Of a DNA stretch of 64,000 nucleotides, positions 34,182 through 44,000 are shown piece by piece. Where the stretch lies: assembly GCA_964396265.1 (NCBI GenBank), contig CAYNEM010000007.1:62001-126000 (forward strand), read 5' to 3'. The notes under the pieces are model-generated. The model made no database searches. It had not been told where the DNA came from and saw only the letters and a program-made list of their open reading frames with translations. Numbering within the stretch: the stretch's first letter is position 1; each line of letters opens with the position of its first letter. This DNA comes from EA-27 sp964396265 (lineage in GTDB: Archaea > Thermoplasmatota > Thermoplasmata > RBG-16-68-12 > EA-27). The position numbers and the translations under genes are program-made.

Positions 34182-35156
34182 TCACGCGTTCCGGTGCACG
34201 ACAAACTCGACGAGCCGGGCGAGCGCGTCCTTGCCGGGCCCCTGACGGACGGCGTCGAGCGCCGCCGTAGCGAGGGACCCGAAACGGTCCGCGTCTATGC
34301 GGGCGCGTTCTACGGCCCCCGAATTCCGAATCAGGGCGAGGCCCCGCACGACATCCGCCTCCGTCCGTGTCCGTTGCCCGAGAAGCTCGGAGAGGTTCGC
34401 ATGCAGGTCGCTCCCGTCGTTCAGCGCGTGGAGCATGAGGAGGGTCATGTTTCCCTCCTTCAGATCCGTCCCCACCGGTTTCCCGAGGATCTGGGGGTCG
34501 CCCACGACGTCGAGGATGTCGTCCACGATCTGGAAAGCGATTCCGAGGTTCGTGCCGTAGTCCGTGAGGGCCTCGATCTCCTTCGGGGTGCCGCCGCCGA
34601 GCATCGCCCCGAGATGCGCTCCCGCGCTGATCGCCATCGCCGTCTTCCGTCGGATGATATCGAGATATTGGTCGCGCGTCGTGGACAGGTCCCCGGCGTG
34701 CCTCTTCTGGACGATCTCCGCCTCCGCGATTCCCGTACAGACCGCGGCGGTGAGGTCCACGACCTCCGGCTCGAAGTGCCCGCCGATCGCGAACGCTTTC
34801 ACGAAGAGGAAGTCCCCGGCCACGAGGGCGTTCTGGAGGCCGTACTTGCGGTATGCGGCCTCGCGCCCGCGACGGAACCCACCGTCGTCGTTGATGTCGT
34901 CGTGTACGAGAGTCGCGCTGTGGATGAGTTCCAGGGCCGCGGCGATCTCGACGATGCGCCCGAGGTTCTTTCCGCCGACAGCCTTGTTCGCGAGCACCGC
35001 GACGAGGGGCCTGATTCTCTTCCCGCCAGCCTGGATCACGTACCGTGCAATGTCCGTGAGGATGGGTTCCTGGCTCCGGATGGACTGCTGAATCCGGTTC
35101 TCGACGAGCGCGAGTTCCTCTTCGACCCCAAAATCGAGTGCGCTCGTCATGGGCAT
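34182..35156 (-). CDS. polyprenyl (geranylgeranyl) diphosphate synthase
   Basis: 324-residue trans-prenyltransferase. First aspartate motif DDIND (86-90, in LIHSATLVHDDINDDGGFRRG), second DDILD (212-216, in IAFQIVDDILDVVGDP), plus GGKRIRP and the Lys-Thr pair RRKTAMAISA. It condenses IPP with allylic diphosphates to give the C20 or longer chains for archaeal lipids or quinones; small residues five places before the first motif allow a long product, so the chain length is uncertain. First gene of an operon with the small frame and a geranylgeranyl reductase, which fits lipid synthesis. Confidence 0.93.
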   Translation of the reverse strand: MPMTSALDFGVEEELALVENRIQQSIRSQEPILTDIARYVIQAGGKRIRPLVAVLANKAVGGKNLGRIVEIAAALELIHSATLVHDDINDDGGFRRGREAAYRKYGLQNALVAGDFLFVKAFAIGGHFEPEVVDLTAAVCTGIAEAEIVQKRHAGDLSTTRDQYLDIIRRKTAMAISAGAHLGAMLGGGTPKEIEALTDYGTNLGIAFQIVDDILDVVGDPQILGKPVGTDLKEGNMTLLMLHALNDGSDLHANLSELLGQRTRTEADVVRGLALIRNSGAVERARIDADRFGSLATAALDAVRQGPGKDALARLVEFVVHRNA

Positions 35157-35174
35157 TTGGGACTTATGAGTGGG

Positions 35175-35185
35175 GCTTATATAAC
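35175..35185 (-). promoter_or_regulatory. TATA box of the prenyl synthase operon
   Basis: Minus-strand GTTATATAAGC is a near-ideal archaeal TATA box centred about 24 nt before the ATG at 35156, consistent with a leaderless or very short-leader transcript. Confidence 0.7.
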
Positions 35186-35318
35186 GGTTTGTTACGGACG
35201 ATACTTTCCAAGCGGGATTCCTCCCTTACGCGACCCCCCATCGCCCGTAACGACCGACCGCGCGATTCGAGCGGATCGCGGACCAAGGTCTAAATGCAGG
35301 CCTGCCGTAGGTCCTCGC

Positions 35319-35711
35319 GTGGACGACGAGCTCGAGGCGATCCGGGCACGAAAGCGCACGGAGCTCGAAGTCGAGGCAACCGCATCCGCGGCGGTCGCTC
35401 CGATGACCCTGACGGATGCGAACTTCTGGGACGTCGTCAAGGGGAATCGCGTCGTCCTCGTCGACTTCTGGGCCGACTGGTGCGGACCGTGCCACCGCCT
35501 CGCGCCGACCGTCGAGGCGATCGCGAGGGACTATGCGGGACGTCTGACGGTGGGCAAGTTGAACACGGACGAGAACCGGCGAACGGCGGAGGGTTTTGGC
35601 ATCCGTTCAATCCCCACCCTCCTCGTGTTCAAGGAAGGCAAGCTCGTCGACACGGTCATCGGGGCGGTCCCCCGCCCGATCCTCGAGCAGACGCTTCAGC
35701 GCTGGCTCTGA
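35319..35711 (+). CDS. thioredoxin
   Basis: 130 residues. Active site WCGPC (Cys55, Cys58) in VLVDFWADWCGPC, cis-Pro block IRSIPTLLVFKEG. An N-terminal extension of about 27 residues (DDELEAIRARKRTELE) precedes the thioredoxin fold and resembles the charged helix found before thioredoxin domains in other archaea. The GTG start lies about 27 nt downstream of GTCTAAATG, a TATA-like element (35288-35296). General cytoplasmic disulphide reductase. Its 3' end overlaps the Mrp gene tail on the other strand by 16 nt. Confidence 0.9.
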   Translation: MDDELEAIRARKRTELEVEATASAAVAPMTLTDANFWDVVKGNRVVLVDFWADWCGPCHRLAPTVEAIARDYAGRLTVGKLNTDENRRTAEGFGIRSIPTLLVFKEGKLVDTVIGAVPRPILEQTLQRWL

Positions 35712-36574
35712 CGGGTCGCGGCGCGTGGCGTGCGGAGATGTGCTTTGATCCCGTCGACGATTCCGGCGAACGCCTTCGCCGCCGGGCTATCCGGATGTTC
35801 GAGCACGAACGGTTTCCCCGCGTCGCCGCCGACGACGATGCGCGGGTCAAGCGGGATCCGCCCGAGGAACGGCAGGCCGAGCTCTTTGGCGGCGGCTTCA
35901 CCTCCGCCTTTCTTGAACACTTCGACCTCCTTGCCGCAGTGCGGGCAGATCATGCCGCTCATGTTCTCGATGATCCCGATCACGGGGAGATTCACGGCCC
36001 GCGCAAACATGATGCTCTTCCTCACGTCTAGCAGGGCGACGTCCTGCGGCGTGGTGACGACGACCGCGCCGTCCGCGTCCGGGATCTCCTGGGCGATGCT
36101 GAGCGGTTCGTCGCTCGTCCCCGGTGGCAGGTCGATGATCAGGTAGTCGAGCTCGCCCCATCGCACGTCCATCAGCATCTGTTTGAGCGCCTTGATCTTG
36201 AGAGGCCCCCTCCAGATCACCGGAGTGTCCCGATCCCCGAGCACGAGCTGCATGCTCACGGCCTTCACGTCGAGGACCGCGGAGACAGGCTCGAGACCAG
36301 CCTCCGTTGGCACGATCCGCGCATGCTCCACGCCAAGGATCTTCGGCACGTCGGGCCCCGTGACGTCCGCGTCGACGATGCCGACGCGCGCCTCCTTCGC
36401 CAACGTTACCGCCAGATTGACGGCGATGCTGGTTTTGCCCACGCCGCCCTTCCCTGACATGACGACGATCTTGTGCTTGATCTTCGCCATCGCTTGCGCC
36501 ATGCGCATGCGTTCCTGCATCGCCGCCATGATGTGGGGAGGGATGGCGGGCGCCTGGGGAAGTTCCTCGGCCAC
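35696..36574 (-). CDS. Mrp/NBP35-type P-loop ATPase, Fe-S cluster carrier
   Basis: 292 residues. Deviant Walker A MSGKGGVGKTS, GIVDADVTGPDVP, DLPPGTSDEPLS, and the C-terminal CPHC pair (MICPHCGKE) that can hold a bridging 4Fe-4S cluster between subunits. It serves in Fe-S cluster assembly and delivery in the cytoplasm, useful for the many Fe-S and Mo enzymes nearby. The N-terminal 30 residues are Met- and Pro-rich. A TATA-like CATATAG (36598-36604) lies about 27 nt upstream. Confidence 0.92.
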   Translation of the reverse strand: MAEELPQAPAIPPHIMAAMQERMRMAQAMAKIKHKIVVMSGKGGVGKTSIAVNLAVTLAKEARVGIVDADVTGPDVPKILGVEHARIVPTEAGLEPVSAVLDVKAVSMQLVLGDRDTPVIWRGPLKIKALKQMLMDVRWGELDYLIIDLPPGTSDEPLSIAQEIPDADGAVVVTTPQDVALLDVRKSIMFARAVNLPVIGIIENMSGMICPHCGKEVEVFKKGGGEAAAKELGLPFLGRIPLDPRIVVGGDAGKPFVLEHPDSPAAKAFAGIVDGIKAHLRTPRAATRQSQR

Positions 36575-36616
36575 GAAGGGCTCCCAGAGAACGGCGCTAT
36601 ATGAAGATGAGTCGCC

Positions 36617-37048
36617 TCACACCTGCAGCCTGCGGATGATCTGCTCCTTCAGGCTTTGCGGGGACACGCCCTCGACGGGAATGGAGAACGTCTTCGCGAC
36701 CGCCACGACGACGGTCGGCTCGACGCGGTCGATCTGTCGGGCGATGTCGAGCCGAATGTCCTTCATGTCGCGTCCCTCCGAGGGGACGGATAGCTCGCGG
36801 GCGGCCTTGAGCACCTGGTCACGGTTCGCGCCGACCCCGGTTCCCTCATCCCGCGACAGTTCATCCCTCAATTCTCGTTCGACCTGAGCCTTGCCGCGAC
36901 GGAATTCGCCCATCGCACGGCCGATCGAGCGAGCGAACTCGGGCAGCTTCGTCGGTCCGAACAGGAGCAGGAGCGCTACGATGATGAGAAGGATGATCCA
37001 CTCCCACGGCTGCGCGAGCACAGGGCCTCCCGAGGACCAACTCGTCAC
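36617..37048 (-). CDS. tatA: Sec-independent translocase subunit TatA
   Basis: 143 residues. A single N-terminal helix (PWEWIILLIIVALLLLFGPTKLPE) carries the TatA/B FGPTKLPE hinge, followed by an amphipathic helix (FARSIGRAMGEFRRG) and a charged tail that is longer than in typical TatA, with a second folded-looking region (ARELSVPSEGRDMKDIRLDIARQI). The start is a GTG with GGAGG 6 nt upstream. It likely forms the Tat pore together with TatC (46158-46979) for exporting folded Mo enzyme from the adjacent cluster. Confidence 0.9.
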   Translation of the reverse strand: MTSWSSGGPVLAQPWEWIILLIIVALLLLFGPTKLPEFARSIGRAMGEFRRGKAQVERELRDELSRDEGTGVGANRDQVLKAARELSVPSEGRDMKDIRLDIARQIDRVEPTVVVAVAKTFSIPVEGVSPQSLKEQIIRRLQV

Positions 37049-37166
37049 GTTCTACCTCCGCTTGTCCTTCGATGGTTATGGTAGGCTAATACTTTTCGCT
37101 CGTACCCCGGGACTCTCGGGAGCCGCCATGTTCCGGTTCGAGGGCACCCGTTCATGGTAGAACCGA

Positions 37167-38195
37167 TCAACTTCCCCCCTCCTGCGCGAACACGGCCGGG
37201 CGCGAGGTCGGACGTGCCGCCACCGACTGACGGTGGAGGAACGGCGGTCGCGTGAACATCACGAGGAGGCCCGTGAGTACGAGGAGCACCTCGTAGGTGC
37301 TCTTCAGGCCGATTCCTGCGAGGACGAGGAGCCACAACCCGGCGGCGGCGCCCCGCGCGCCCTCGGCACGAACGCGCTCGAAGAGCGTGTAGACAATCGC
37401 GGCGAGCCCGACGGCATACAGCGGGAGCGGCAGATGCAGGGAGAACGACGTCGTCCACATCGCGATGAGTGGGACGAGCGGCGTGCGAACGGCCGCGATC
37501 AGGAATGCAGATGTGGCGACCGATGCGAGAAGGAACGCGCGCCGGTCCCATCGGCATCCGAGCCCGAAGGGAGCCGCGCAGGCGGCGACGATTCCCCCCA
37601 GCTCCGCAATGCCGGAGAGCTGAACCGTTCCGGCAACGGAGGCCGCGGCAAGGGCGTCCGCCACCGCCAAGGCGAGGTAGACCACAAGGGTGCTCCCGAG
37701 GAGCACCGGCACCGTGAGACGCCGCGGCGGCTTCTGCCAGGCGGAGGCGGCGGCGAAACGAGGGGACGAGGAGAGTATTCCCGCGACGAGGTACACGGCG
37801 ATGCCCGCAAGTCCTATCGACCGGAGGACGGAGGCGCTGGCCGGGAGCGGGGCGAGCGTGAGGACGAGCACGACCGCCACGAGGACCGCTAGCATCCCAT
37901 TGCGGGCCCTCGTCGACCATGCGGTCCATGCGACCAAGACGCTTGCGAGCAGGAACGTGAAGTTGTAGGCCACGACGCCGACCACCAAGACCGCGCCGAA
38001 CGCCCCCTCTCGTGCGGGACCGGACGGGACCGCAGATCCCGCCCGCAGGACGATTCCCAGGGAGAGGAAGGAGGCGGTCGCCGCGACGAGGAGGGCCGCC
38101 GTCAGGCCCTCGGGCGGCTCAGGCAGCGTTCGCAGCCGGAACGTCGCACGCCGGAGCCGGTTCCGATTCACCTCGAGCAGTTTGTTCCCTTTCAT
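37167..38195 (-). CDS. polytopic membrane protein of the Mo-enzyme operon, unknown function
   Basis: 342 residues with about nine to ten hydrophobic helices (for example LTAALLVAATASFLSLGIVL, GAVLVVGVVAYNFTFLLASVLVAWTA, LLAVLVAVVLVLTLAPLPAS-type segments). Only two histidines, so it does not look like a haem b quinol dehydrogenase such as NarI. It is the last gene of the operon with the Mo reductase subunits and TorD. The ATG at 38195 overlaps the TorD gene by 77 nt; a GTG at 38171 is the alternative. It might be a membrane partner of the reductase, but no family was recognised. Confidence 0.6.
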   Translation of the reverse strand: MKGNKLLEVNRNRLRRATFRLRTLPEPPEGLTAALLVAATASFLSLGIVLRAGSAVPSGPAREGAFGAVLVVGVVAYNFTFLLASVLVAWTAWSTRARNGMLAVLVAVVLVLTLAPLPASASVLRSIGLAGIAVYLVAGILSSSPRFAAASAWQKPPRRLTVPVLLGSTLVVYLALAVADALAAASVAGTVQLSGIAELGGIVAACAAPFGLGCRWDRRAFLLASVATSAFLIAAVRTPLVPLIAMWTTSFSLHLPLPLYAVGLAAIVYTLFERVRAEGARGAAAGLWLLVLAGIGLKSTYEVLLVLTGLLVMFTRPPFLHRQSVAARPTSRPAVFAQEGGS

Positions 38196-38826
38196 GGAGA
38201 TCCAGCCCAAGCTCCCCCGCCTCCCACCGGACGAGAGTGCGCAGCATGGCCACGGCGGCAGGGAGCAGGCGAAGTCTTGCGCGCGACGAAAGGTCCGTCT
38301 CGTAGAGGGAGAGCCACGTGCCGAGGTGGTCACGAAGGAACGCCTTCCGCGCCTCATGGGTGCGGTCCGCTTCGTCCGTCAGGCACGCCGCAGACGCCAG
38401 CGCCTCCTTCAAACACAGGAGGGACGTGAACTCGCATTCGACGGAGAGGTGGTCTCCCCGCTCGCCCACGGCGTCCAGGCCGAACGCACGATAGAACCCT
38501 TGGATGTCCGCGAGTTCCCTCTGGCGGGAGAAGGTGCTCGCGTATGCGGTCTCGTACGCGGGGCACTCGCCGAGCAGGAGGAGTCGACTCCGCTCGGCCG
38601 CCGCGTCCTCGTGGCGGATCCGCGCGTCCCCGAATGCGTCGAGGAGGTCGGAGGAGTCGCGGCCGAGGGGACCCGCTGTTCCGGAGGTTCGAACCGCCTC
38701 CCGCCAAGCGCGCGGCCACTCCCGCTTCGCCTGGGGGAGGAAGCCGTCCTCGAACAGCTCCCCGAGGAGTCCGTACAGTCGTCCGAGACCGATGAGGCGA
38801 GGCCACGGCCAGCTCTCCCCGTTCAC
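38119..38826 (-). CDS. TorD/DmsD-like Mo-enzyme chaperone
   Basis: 235 residues, all-helical. Family features: LGRLYGLLGELFEDGF near the N-terminus, AYETAYASTFSRQRELADIQGFYRAFGL, HLSVECEFTSLLCLKEAL and FLRDHLGTWL. These chaperones bind the Tat signal of Mo reductases and hold export until the cofactor is inserted. The GTG at 38826 sits 5 nt after GGAGGG at the end of the gamma-subunit gene; an upstream ATG at 38877 would overlap that gene. Same operon as alpha, beta and gamma. Confidence 0.82.
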   Translation of the reverse strand: MNGESWPWPRLIGLGRLYGLLGELFEDGFLPQAKREWPRAWREAVRTSGTAGPLGRDSSDLLDAFGDARIRHEDAAAERSRLLLLGECPAYETAYASTFSRQRELADIQGFYRAFGLDAVGERGDHLSVECEFTSLLCLKEALASAACLTDEADRTHEARKAFLRDHLGTWLSLYETDLSSRARLRLLPAAVAMLRTLVRWEAGELGLDLHEREQTARGESEPAPACDVPAANAA

Positions 38827-38827
38827 G

Positions 38828-39892
38828 CTATCCCTCCCGACGGTCAGAGGATTTCGGCGAATCCCTTTCGGCAACATCGCGCGTCCTTTCCTTCGGGGGC
38901 TGCGGGCGTCGTTTCCTCAGCATCGGCACGACGATCGAAAGCACAACGAGCACGATGACGAGGGCGAGTCCCACGAGCAAGAAGGGCGGGGCCGTCGGGT
39001 TCGGGAGCTGGACGTCCACCCAGGAGGAAACGGACTTTCGCGAGCCCACGTCCTGGCTGCTCCCGTCCCATACGGCGAACGCCAGGATGGTCCCCGCGCC
39101 GAGAATGACATCCTCTGAGTCTCCGGACACGAGCGGGCGCGCGATGACCACCGCCCAGCCCGTGCCGGAGTGCACCCCGCGTCCGACCGCGTCCTGATGT
39201 GCCTGGGTGGCCAGCGTACCGAACCCCTCTGCGACTGCGTCCTCGACCGCGGTGACCTTGAGGGGGTCCGAGAAGGGATTCCCCACTTGCCAGCCTGGGA
39301 GGTAGACGCGGGCGTCAGCCGAGAACGCGTCCGGGAGGTGGTAGGGCGGGCCCCCGATCGCGTACGGGTACATGTCGACCCAGAAGTTCGGGTACGCGTG
39401 CTCGAGGTCGCGGAAGCCCTCCTCCAGGTCCGCCTGCCAGTCCGCCTTCCACTGGGTCACCTGGAGCGCCTTGCCCGGCCCCCCCATGCAGACGAAACGC
39501 GTTGCGTCTCCCGGTCCGTAGAGGATCGCGACCGCGTCCCGGAACTCGACGTCCCTCGTCGTCCGGTTGTCCTTCGTCGCATCGTCCCACTCGATCAAGA
39601 ACGCCGCGTGCGTCAGGTTCGTGAGCATTCGGACCCGCAGGGCCGGGACGAAGGGTCCGGCACGCGTGGGGGCGACGACGGCCTGCGCGGAGAGTGCGAT
39701 TTCCAAGGCGGTCGATCGACTCCACAAGGATGAGGAGGGCTCCGTCACCGGGAGCGTGCCATCCACGTAGGCGCCAGCGAGAACGTCCTGCGCCTGCGCG
39801 GTGGTCCCGAAGACGCCTACAAGCTGACCCGCCGTGAGGACCATGGCAATCGCCATCACGACGACCACAACCTTCCGAGTCGAGACGTCCAT
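38828..39892 (-). CDS. haem b-binding gamma subunit of type II DMSO reductase family enzyme
   Basis: 354 residues, ethylbenzene dehydrogenase-related haem b domain (EbdC/DdhC/SerC-like). An N-terminal signal peptide (VVVVVMAIAMVLTAGQLVGVFGTTAQA) precedes the beta-rich domain with FLIEWDDATKDNRTTRDVEFRDAVAILYG, CMGGPGKALQVTQWKADWQ and WAVVIARPL, all family blocks. Unlike soluble periplasmic relatives, it ends in a transmembrane helix (PPFLLVGLALVIVLVVLSIVV) with a basic tail, so it anchors the enzyme to the outer face. ATG at 39892 with AGGAGG 7 nt upstream. Last of the three catalytic subunit genes. Confidence 0.85.
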   Translation of the reverse strand: MDVSTRKVVVVVMAIAMVLTAGQLVGVFGTTAQAQDVLAGAYVDGTLPVTEPSSSLWSRSTALEIALSAQAVVAPTRAGPFVPALRVRMLTNLTHAAFLIEWDDATKDNRTTRDVEFRDAVAILYGPGDATRFVCMGGPGKALQVTQWKADWQADLEEGFRDLEHAYPNFWVDMYPYAIGGPPYHLPDAFSADARVYLPGWQVGNPFSDPLKVTAVEDAVAEGFGTLATQAHQDAVGRGVHSGTGWAVVIARPLVSGDSEDVILGAGTILAFAVWDGSSQDVGSRKSVSSWVDVQLPNPTAPPFLLVGLALVIVLVVLSIVVPMLRKRRPQPPKERTRDVAERDSPKSSDRREG

Positions 39893-39903
39893 CGAGATTC
39901 CTC

Positions 39904-41052
39904 CTAGGTAATGTTGTGGCGGTACACCTGCAACGCCGCGTCGAACTCCGGCCGGACGATCTCTGGCTCCTTGAGCGGCACGCGCACGACTTCCTGCCCG
40001 AGGATGTCGTACCCCACGGCCTCGTCCCCGTCGAGGCGGAACTTCCGCAACAGTTTCGGCGTGCTGACGCTGAGGAGGAGGACGGCCCGCAGCTCGGGCT
40101 CGCCCCCCTGGCGCATCCGGGTGTAGGTGTCGACCGCCGCGTCCGCGAGGGGGCCGAACATCTGGCGGTTGAACTGACGCGGGACGTTGATCGGAGGCAC
40201 GTAGTACACGTTCGGCTCGAGCCCGAGGTGCGGGTACATGGGCAACGCCAGCTTCTTCACGTGGACCATGTAGTCGATGGGGTTCTCCGGGTCGGCGTTC
40301 TCCGGAGTCGAGACGTACCCGACCATCCGGATCTTTCCGATGCAGTTCCGCATGCACCGCGGGATGATCCCCTTCTCCATCGCCGGATAGCAGAAGATGC
40401 ACTTCTCGGACACGCGAGTTGTGTGGTTGTACATCGGCCGCTTGTACGGGCACGCCTTCACGCACTCCCGATAGCCGCGGCACCGCTGCTGGTCGATCAG
40501 GACGACCCCGTCCTCCTTTCGCTTGTAGATCGCCTTGCGCGGGCACGAGGCGAGGCAACCCGGGTACGTGCAATGGTTGCAGATGCGGGCGAGGTAGAAC
40601 TGCCACACCTGGTGCGGGATCTTCATGTGGTACTTGTCCTCCGTAAGCGCCCCGCTCGTCTCGTCCTCCCCCCGGTTCGGGTTGGCCCAGTCCTGGTCCT
40701 CCGGCCGCCACCCAAGCACCCGCTCCCCATCCGGTGCGGCCTCGAAGATTGTCTTGCCGCGGTACACGGGGGTCGGTCCGGACGTGTCCCAGGTCTGCTT
40801 GCCCGAGAGGTCGAGGATCCGCGCGTCCCATCCGAGGGGATAGGATCCCCACGGCTTCGTCTCCACGCTGTTCCACAGCATGTACTCCTGGCCCTTGCCG
40901 GAGGTCCACGTCGTCTTGCATGCGAGGGTGCACGTCTGGCACCCGATGCACTTGTTGATGTCGAACACCGCGGCGACCTGCCGGTCCGGGCGCGACTCCT
41001 CGTACTCGTATTTCATCAACCGGCCGATCTGCCAGTTCTTCACGTCAGGCAT
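39904..41052 (-). CDS. iron-sulfur beta subunit (NarH-like) of type II DMSO reductase family enzyme
   Basis: 382 residues carrying four Fe-S sites: Cys35/38/41/45 (CIGCQTCTLAC), Cys158/161/166/170 (CNHCTYPGCLASC), Cys191/197/201 with Tyr194 in place of the second Cys (CRGYRECVKACPYK), and Cys218/221/233/237 (CIFC...CMRNC). The Tyr/Trp substitution in CRG(W/Y)R marks a 3Fe-4S centre in NarH, EbdB and SerB relatives. It transfers electrons between gamma haem and alpha. No export signal: it would be carried with alpha through Tat. Starts 4 nt after the alpha gene. Confidence 0.93.
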   Translation of the reverse strand: MPDVKNWQIGRLMKYEYEESRPDRQVAAVFDINKCIGCQTCTLACKTTWTSGKGQEYMLWNSVETKPWGSYPLGWDARILDLSGKQTWDTSGPTPVYRGKTIFEAAPDGERVLGWRPEDQDWANPNRGEDETSGALTEDKYHMKIPHQVWQFYLARICNHCTYPGCLASCPRKAIYKRKEDGVVLIDQQRCRGYRECVKACPYKRPMYNHTTRVSEKCIFCYPAMEKGIIPRCMRNCIGKIRMVGYVSTPENADPENPIDYMVHVKKLALPMYPHLGLEPNVYYVPPINVPRQFNRQMFGPLADAAVDTYTRMRQGGEPELRAVLLLSVSTPKLLRKFRLDGDEAVGYDILGQEVVRVPLKEPEIVRPEFDAALQVYRHNIT

Positions 41053-41056
41053 CCCG

Positions 41057-44000
41057 TCACCCTCCGTACTCGCCCGCGAGGTACCGTTCCATCATGATTC
41101 CCTGGTACGTCGGGCGGAATCCCTCCGCCGCGGGCCGCCACAGCCCCGTTCCCCCGATGCCGCCGGGCTCCGCGCGCGTGATCTTCACGAAAGCCTCCTT
41201 CGGCGCGCCGACCGCGCCGTGCACGTCCATCTCGAAGCCCTTGCCGATGAGCTGGCCGTAGTAGCCCTTCCGCACGAGGCTGTCCGTGAGGAGGGTGGGT
41301 TTTAGCCACGCGCGAGTGACGCTCTGGTGGGAGCCGTAGCGGTACATCGCCTGGTACCCCGTGCGCGGGCTCTTCGCGAGGCCGTCCTCGCGGGCCTCGT
41401 GGCCCTCGACGCTCCCGTGCGTCGCGATGTGCATGTGGAACCACGCGCGCGCGGTGCGACGCGGCATGTTCAGGTAGTATCGCGCCCGGACGAGCCAACG
41501 CATGATCCGGTAGTCGTCCGCGTTGCCCTGCCAGCCGCGGAAGGGGCGATCGGACGGGTCCCCGTCGACCCAGATGTAGTCCCCGTCCTCGATGCCCAGG
41601 TCCTTCGCGTCGAGCGGGTTCATGTCCACGTATCCCTCGCCGACGTAGGGCGTGCGCTTGTCGTGGCGGTAGAAGTCCCCGAACGGCCCGAACAGGAGGA
41701 TCGACAGGTCTTGCGATGCCGCCATGGAGTGGCACGCATGGCGGTACTTCGGCGTGTACAGGATGAACTGGAACCCCTGACTCGTCAGCGGATGTCTCGT
41801 CGTCTTCACCTCCGCCCAGCTCTTCACGACGTTCCGGACTTGCCGACTCTCCGTGGATAGGTCCAAGGGGTCGATGCCGTAGTCCTGCGGAGCTCGGGGC
41901 GCGATCGCGGGGTGGGGCTTCGACACGATCACGGCCGGCTCATAGAACGTCGAGTCCACGGTCTCCCGCCAGACCGGGAGGTTCTCACCGTACTCGAGGA
42001 ACTCGTCCTCGTCCCGATAGAACTCGAGTCGGCCAGTCTTGTTGTACCAGGGCTTGCTCTCGTTCACCTGTTCCCATCCCACGATATGGGGGCTCGTTCG
42101 TGTGAGGGTGAGGAACGGGATCCCTTTTGCGCACGAATCGAGGAGGTCCTGGTAGGAATAGCCGCGACACGTGGTGCTAGCGTCAAGCACGCGCTGGATG
42201 TACTTCGTGTGGACGCCGTCGAGGACGTGCCGCCAATAGTTCGCAATGCTGGTCGTGAGTGCCGGGTCTCCGAACTCCGCCGCGAGGGCCTGCGAGACGC
42301 CTGCGACGACCTCGAGATCGTCCCGGAGCTCGAAGGGGGCGGGGATCGGGGTCGGGACGACCGCCTGGAGGAAGGGGTTCGTGCACGACGCGTAGATGTC
42401 GGCCACCTTCCGTTCGATCCACGCGGGCACGCCGAACACGACGTCCGCGTACTCGCACGTCGCCGTCCAGAACCACTCGTTGACCACGATCGCCTCGATC
42501 TTCGGCACCGTGTTCACGATCACGTCATGGGCCCACTTCGCGTTGCCCAGGATCGAGTTCGAGTTTGCCCACCAGGCGGTCTTCGTGGGCGTAGGCATGT
42601 GCGTGATCCCCGTGAACAGCTTGTTGCCGACCCGGAGCGGCCGGTCCCCGTAGTTATAGAAGTGGGCCGACTCCCCCTTCCAGTACGACTTCGTCTTCGC
42701 GGGCTTCGTCGTGTCCAGCTCGATGTTGAACGGGTCCTCGCTCAGCCACTGAGGCAGGCCCGAGAAGGTCTCCGCGCGGTAGTTCCCCGCATACGAGCCG
42801 ACCTCGCCGCCAAAACGACCCTCGTTCCCCGTCAGGGATGCGAGGAGGAACACGGCCCGGTCCTTCAGGTCCGCGTTCCAGTAGTGGTTGGGGCCCATGC
42901 CGGTCGAGAACAGGACGGAGCCCCGGTTGGCCGCCATTGTGACGGCGAGTTCCTCGATGGCCGACGTCGGCGCCCAGCAGATCTCGGACGCGGTCGCGGG
43001 GTCGAAGTTGTCCATGATGTACTGCTTGACGAGGTCGAAGACCGGACGCGCCTTGACGGTCCCCCCGCCGGCGAGGGGGACGTCGAACTCCCCTTCGAGG
43101 GCCACGTTGATGCCCGCTGCGTCGAAGTTCGTTCCCACCATGTCCCGGGTGAGGACCCTCGGCGCAACGGCGGTACCGTCCCACACGACGAAGTCGCCCC
43201 ACTCCTGCCGCAGAGCCGCCGGAACGAGCTGCTTCCCCTGGAGCGGCGATGGCGGCACGGGGTCCGTCGGCGCGAGAACCGTGATGTGGTTCGTGAGGTT
43301 CGCCTGCGTGTAGCCTGGGAAGACATCGCCAGCCTGCAAGAGCTTCCGCGTGTCCATGCGGACGAGCAGCGGCAGGTCTGTGAACCGCTTCACGTAGTCC
43401 GTGTCGTAGAGGCCGTCCCGGAGGAGGACGTGGCACACACCGAACGCGAGCGCGGCGTCCGTGGCGGGGCGGATCACAATGACCTCGTCGCCCTTGTTGC
43501 TCGACGACTGGTACTCCGTCGCGATGGTGATGACCTGCGCCCCTCGCATGCGGGCCTCCGTGATCCAGTGGGCGTCCGGCATCTTCGTGGCGATCCAGTT
43601 CATCCCCCAGAGCGTGATCACGTTCGCGTGTTCCGCGGCGTACAGGTCGAACTCGCTCGTCTTGACCCCCGTGACCATCGGGTGCCCGGGAGGCAGGTCC
43701 GTGTGCCACGCATAGTTGTCCCATCCTCGGCCGCCGAGCGCGGCGGTGGGCCCGACGCCGCGGATCTTGTCGTCGATCAGGGCGAGCATGTTCACGAAAC
43801 GGTACATGCTGCCGAATCGGATCGGCGATAGGAAAGGCATGCCCCCGCGGGCCTTCATCGTCCGCGTGCCCGCGAGCTGCATCGCGTCGACCATCGCCTG
43901 GTCGTACCCCTGGGCCTCAAGAAGGGCCTTGCCCGCCGCGCCGCTGTATGTCTCCGCGACGTTCTTGAACGCCTTCGCCACGAGGCGGAACGCCTCGTCA

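Noticed and set aside
37167..38195. Multi-helix protein as NarI-type haem b quinol dehydrogenase
   Set aside because: Only two His, neither within a helix pair suited to haem ligation.
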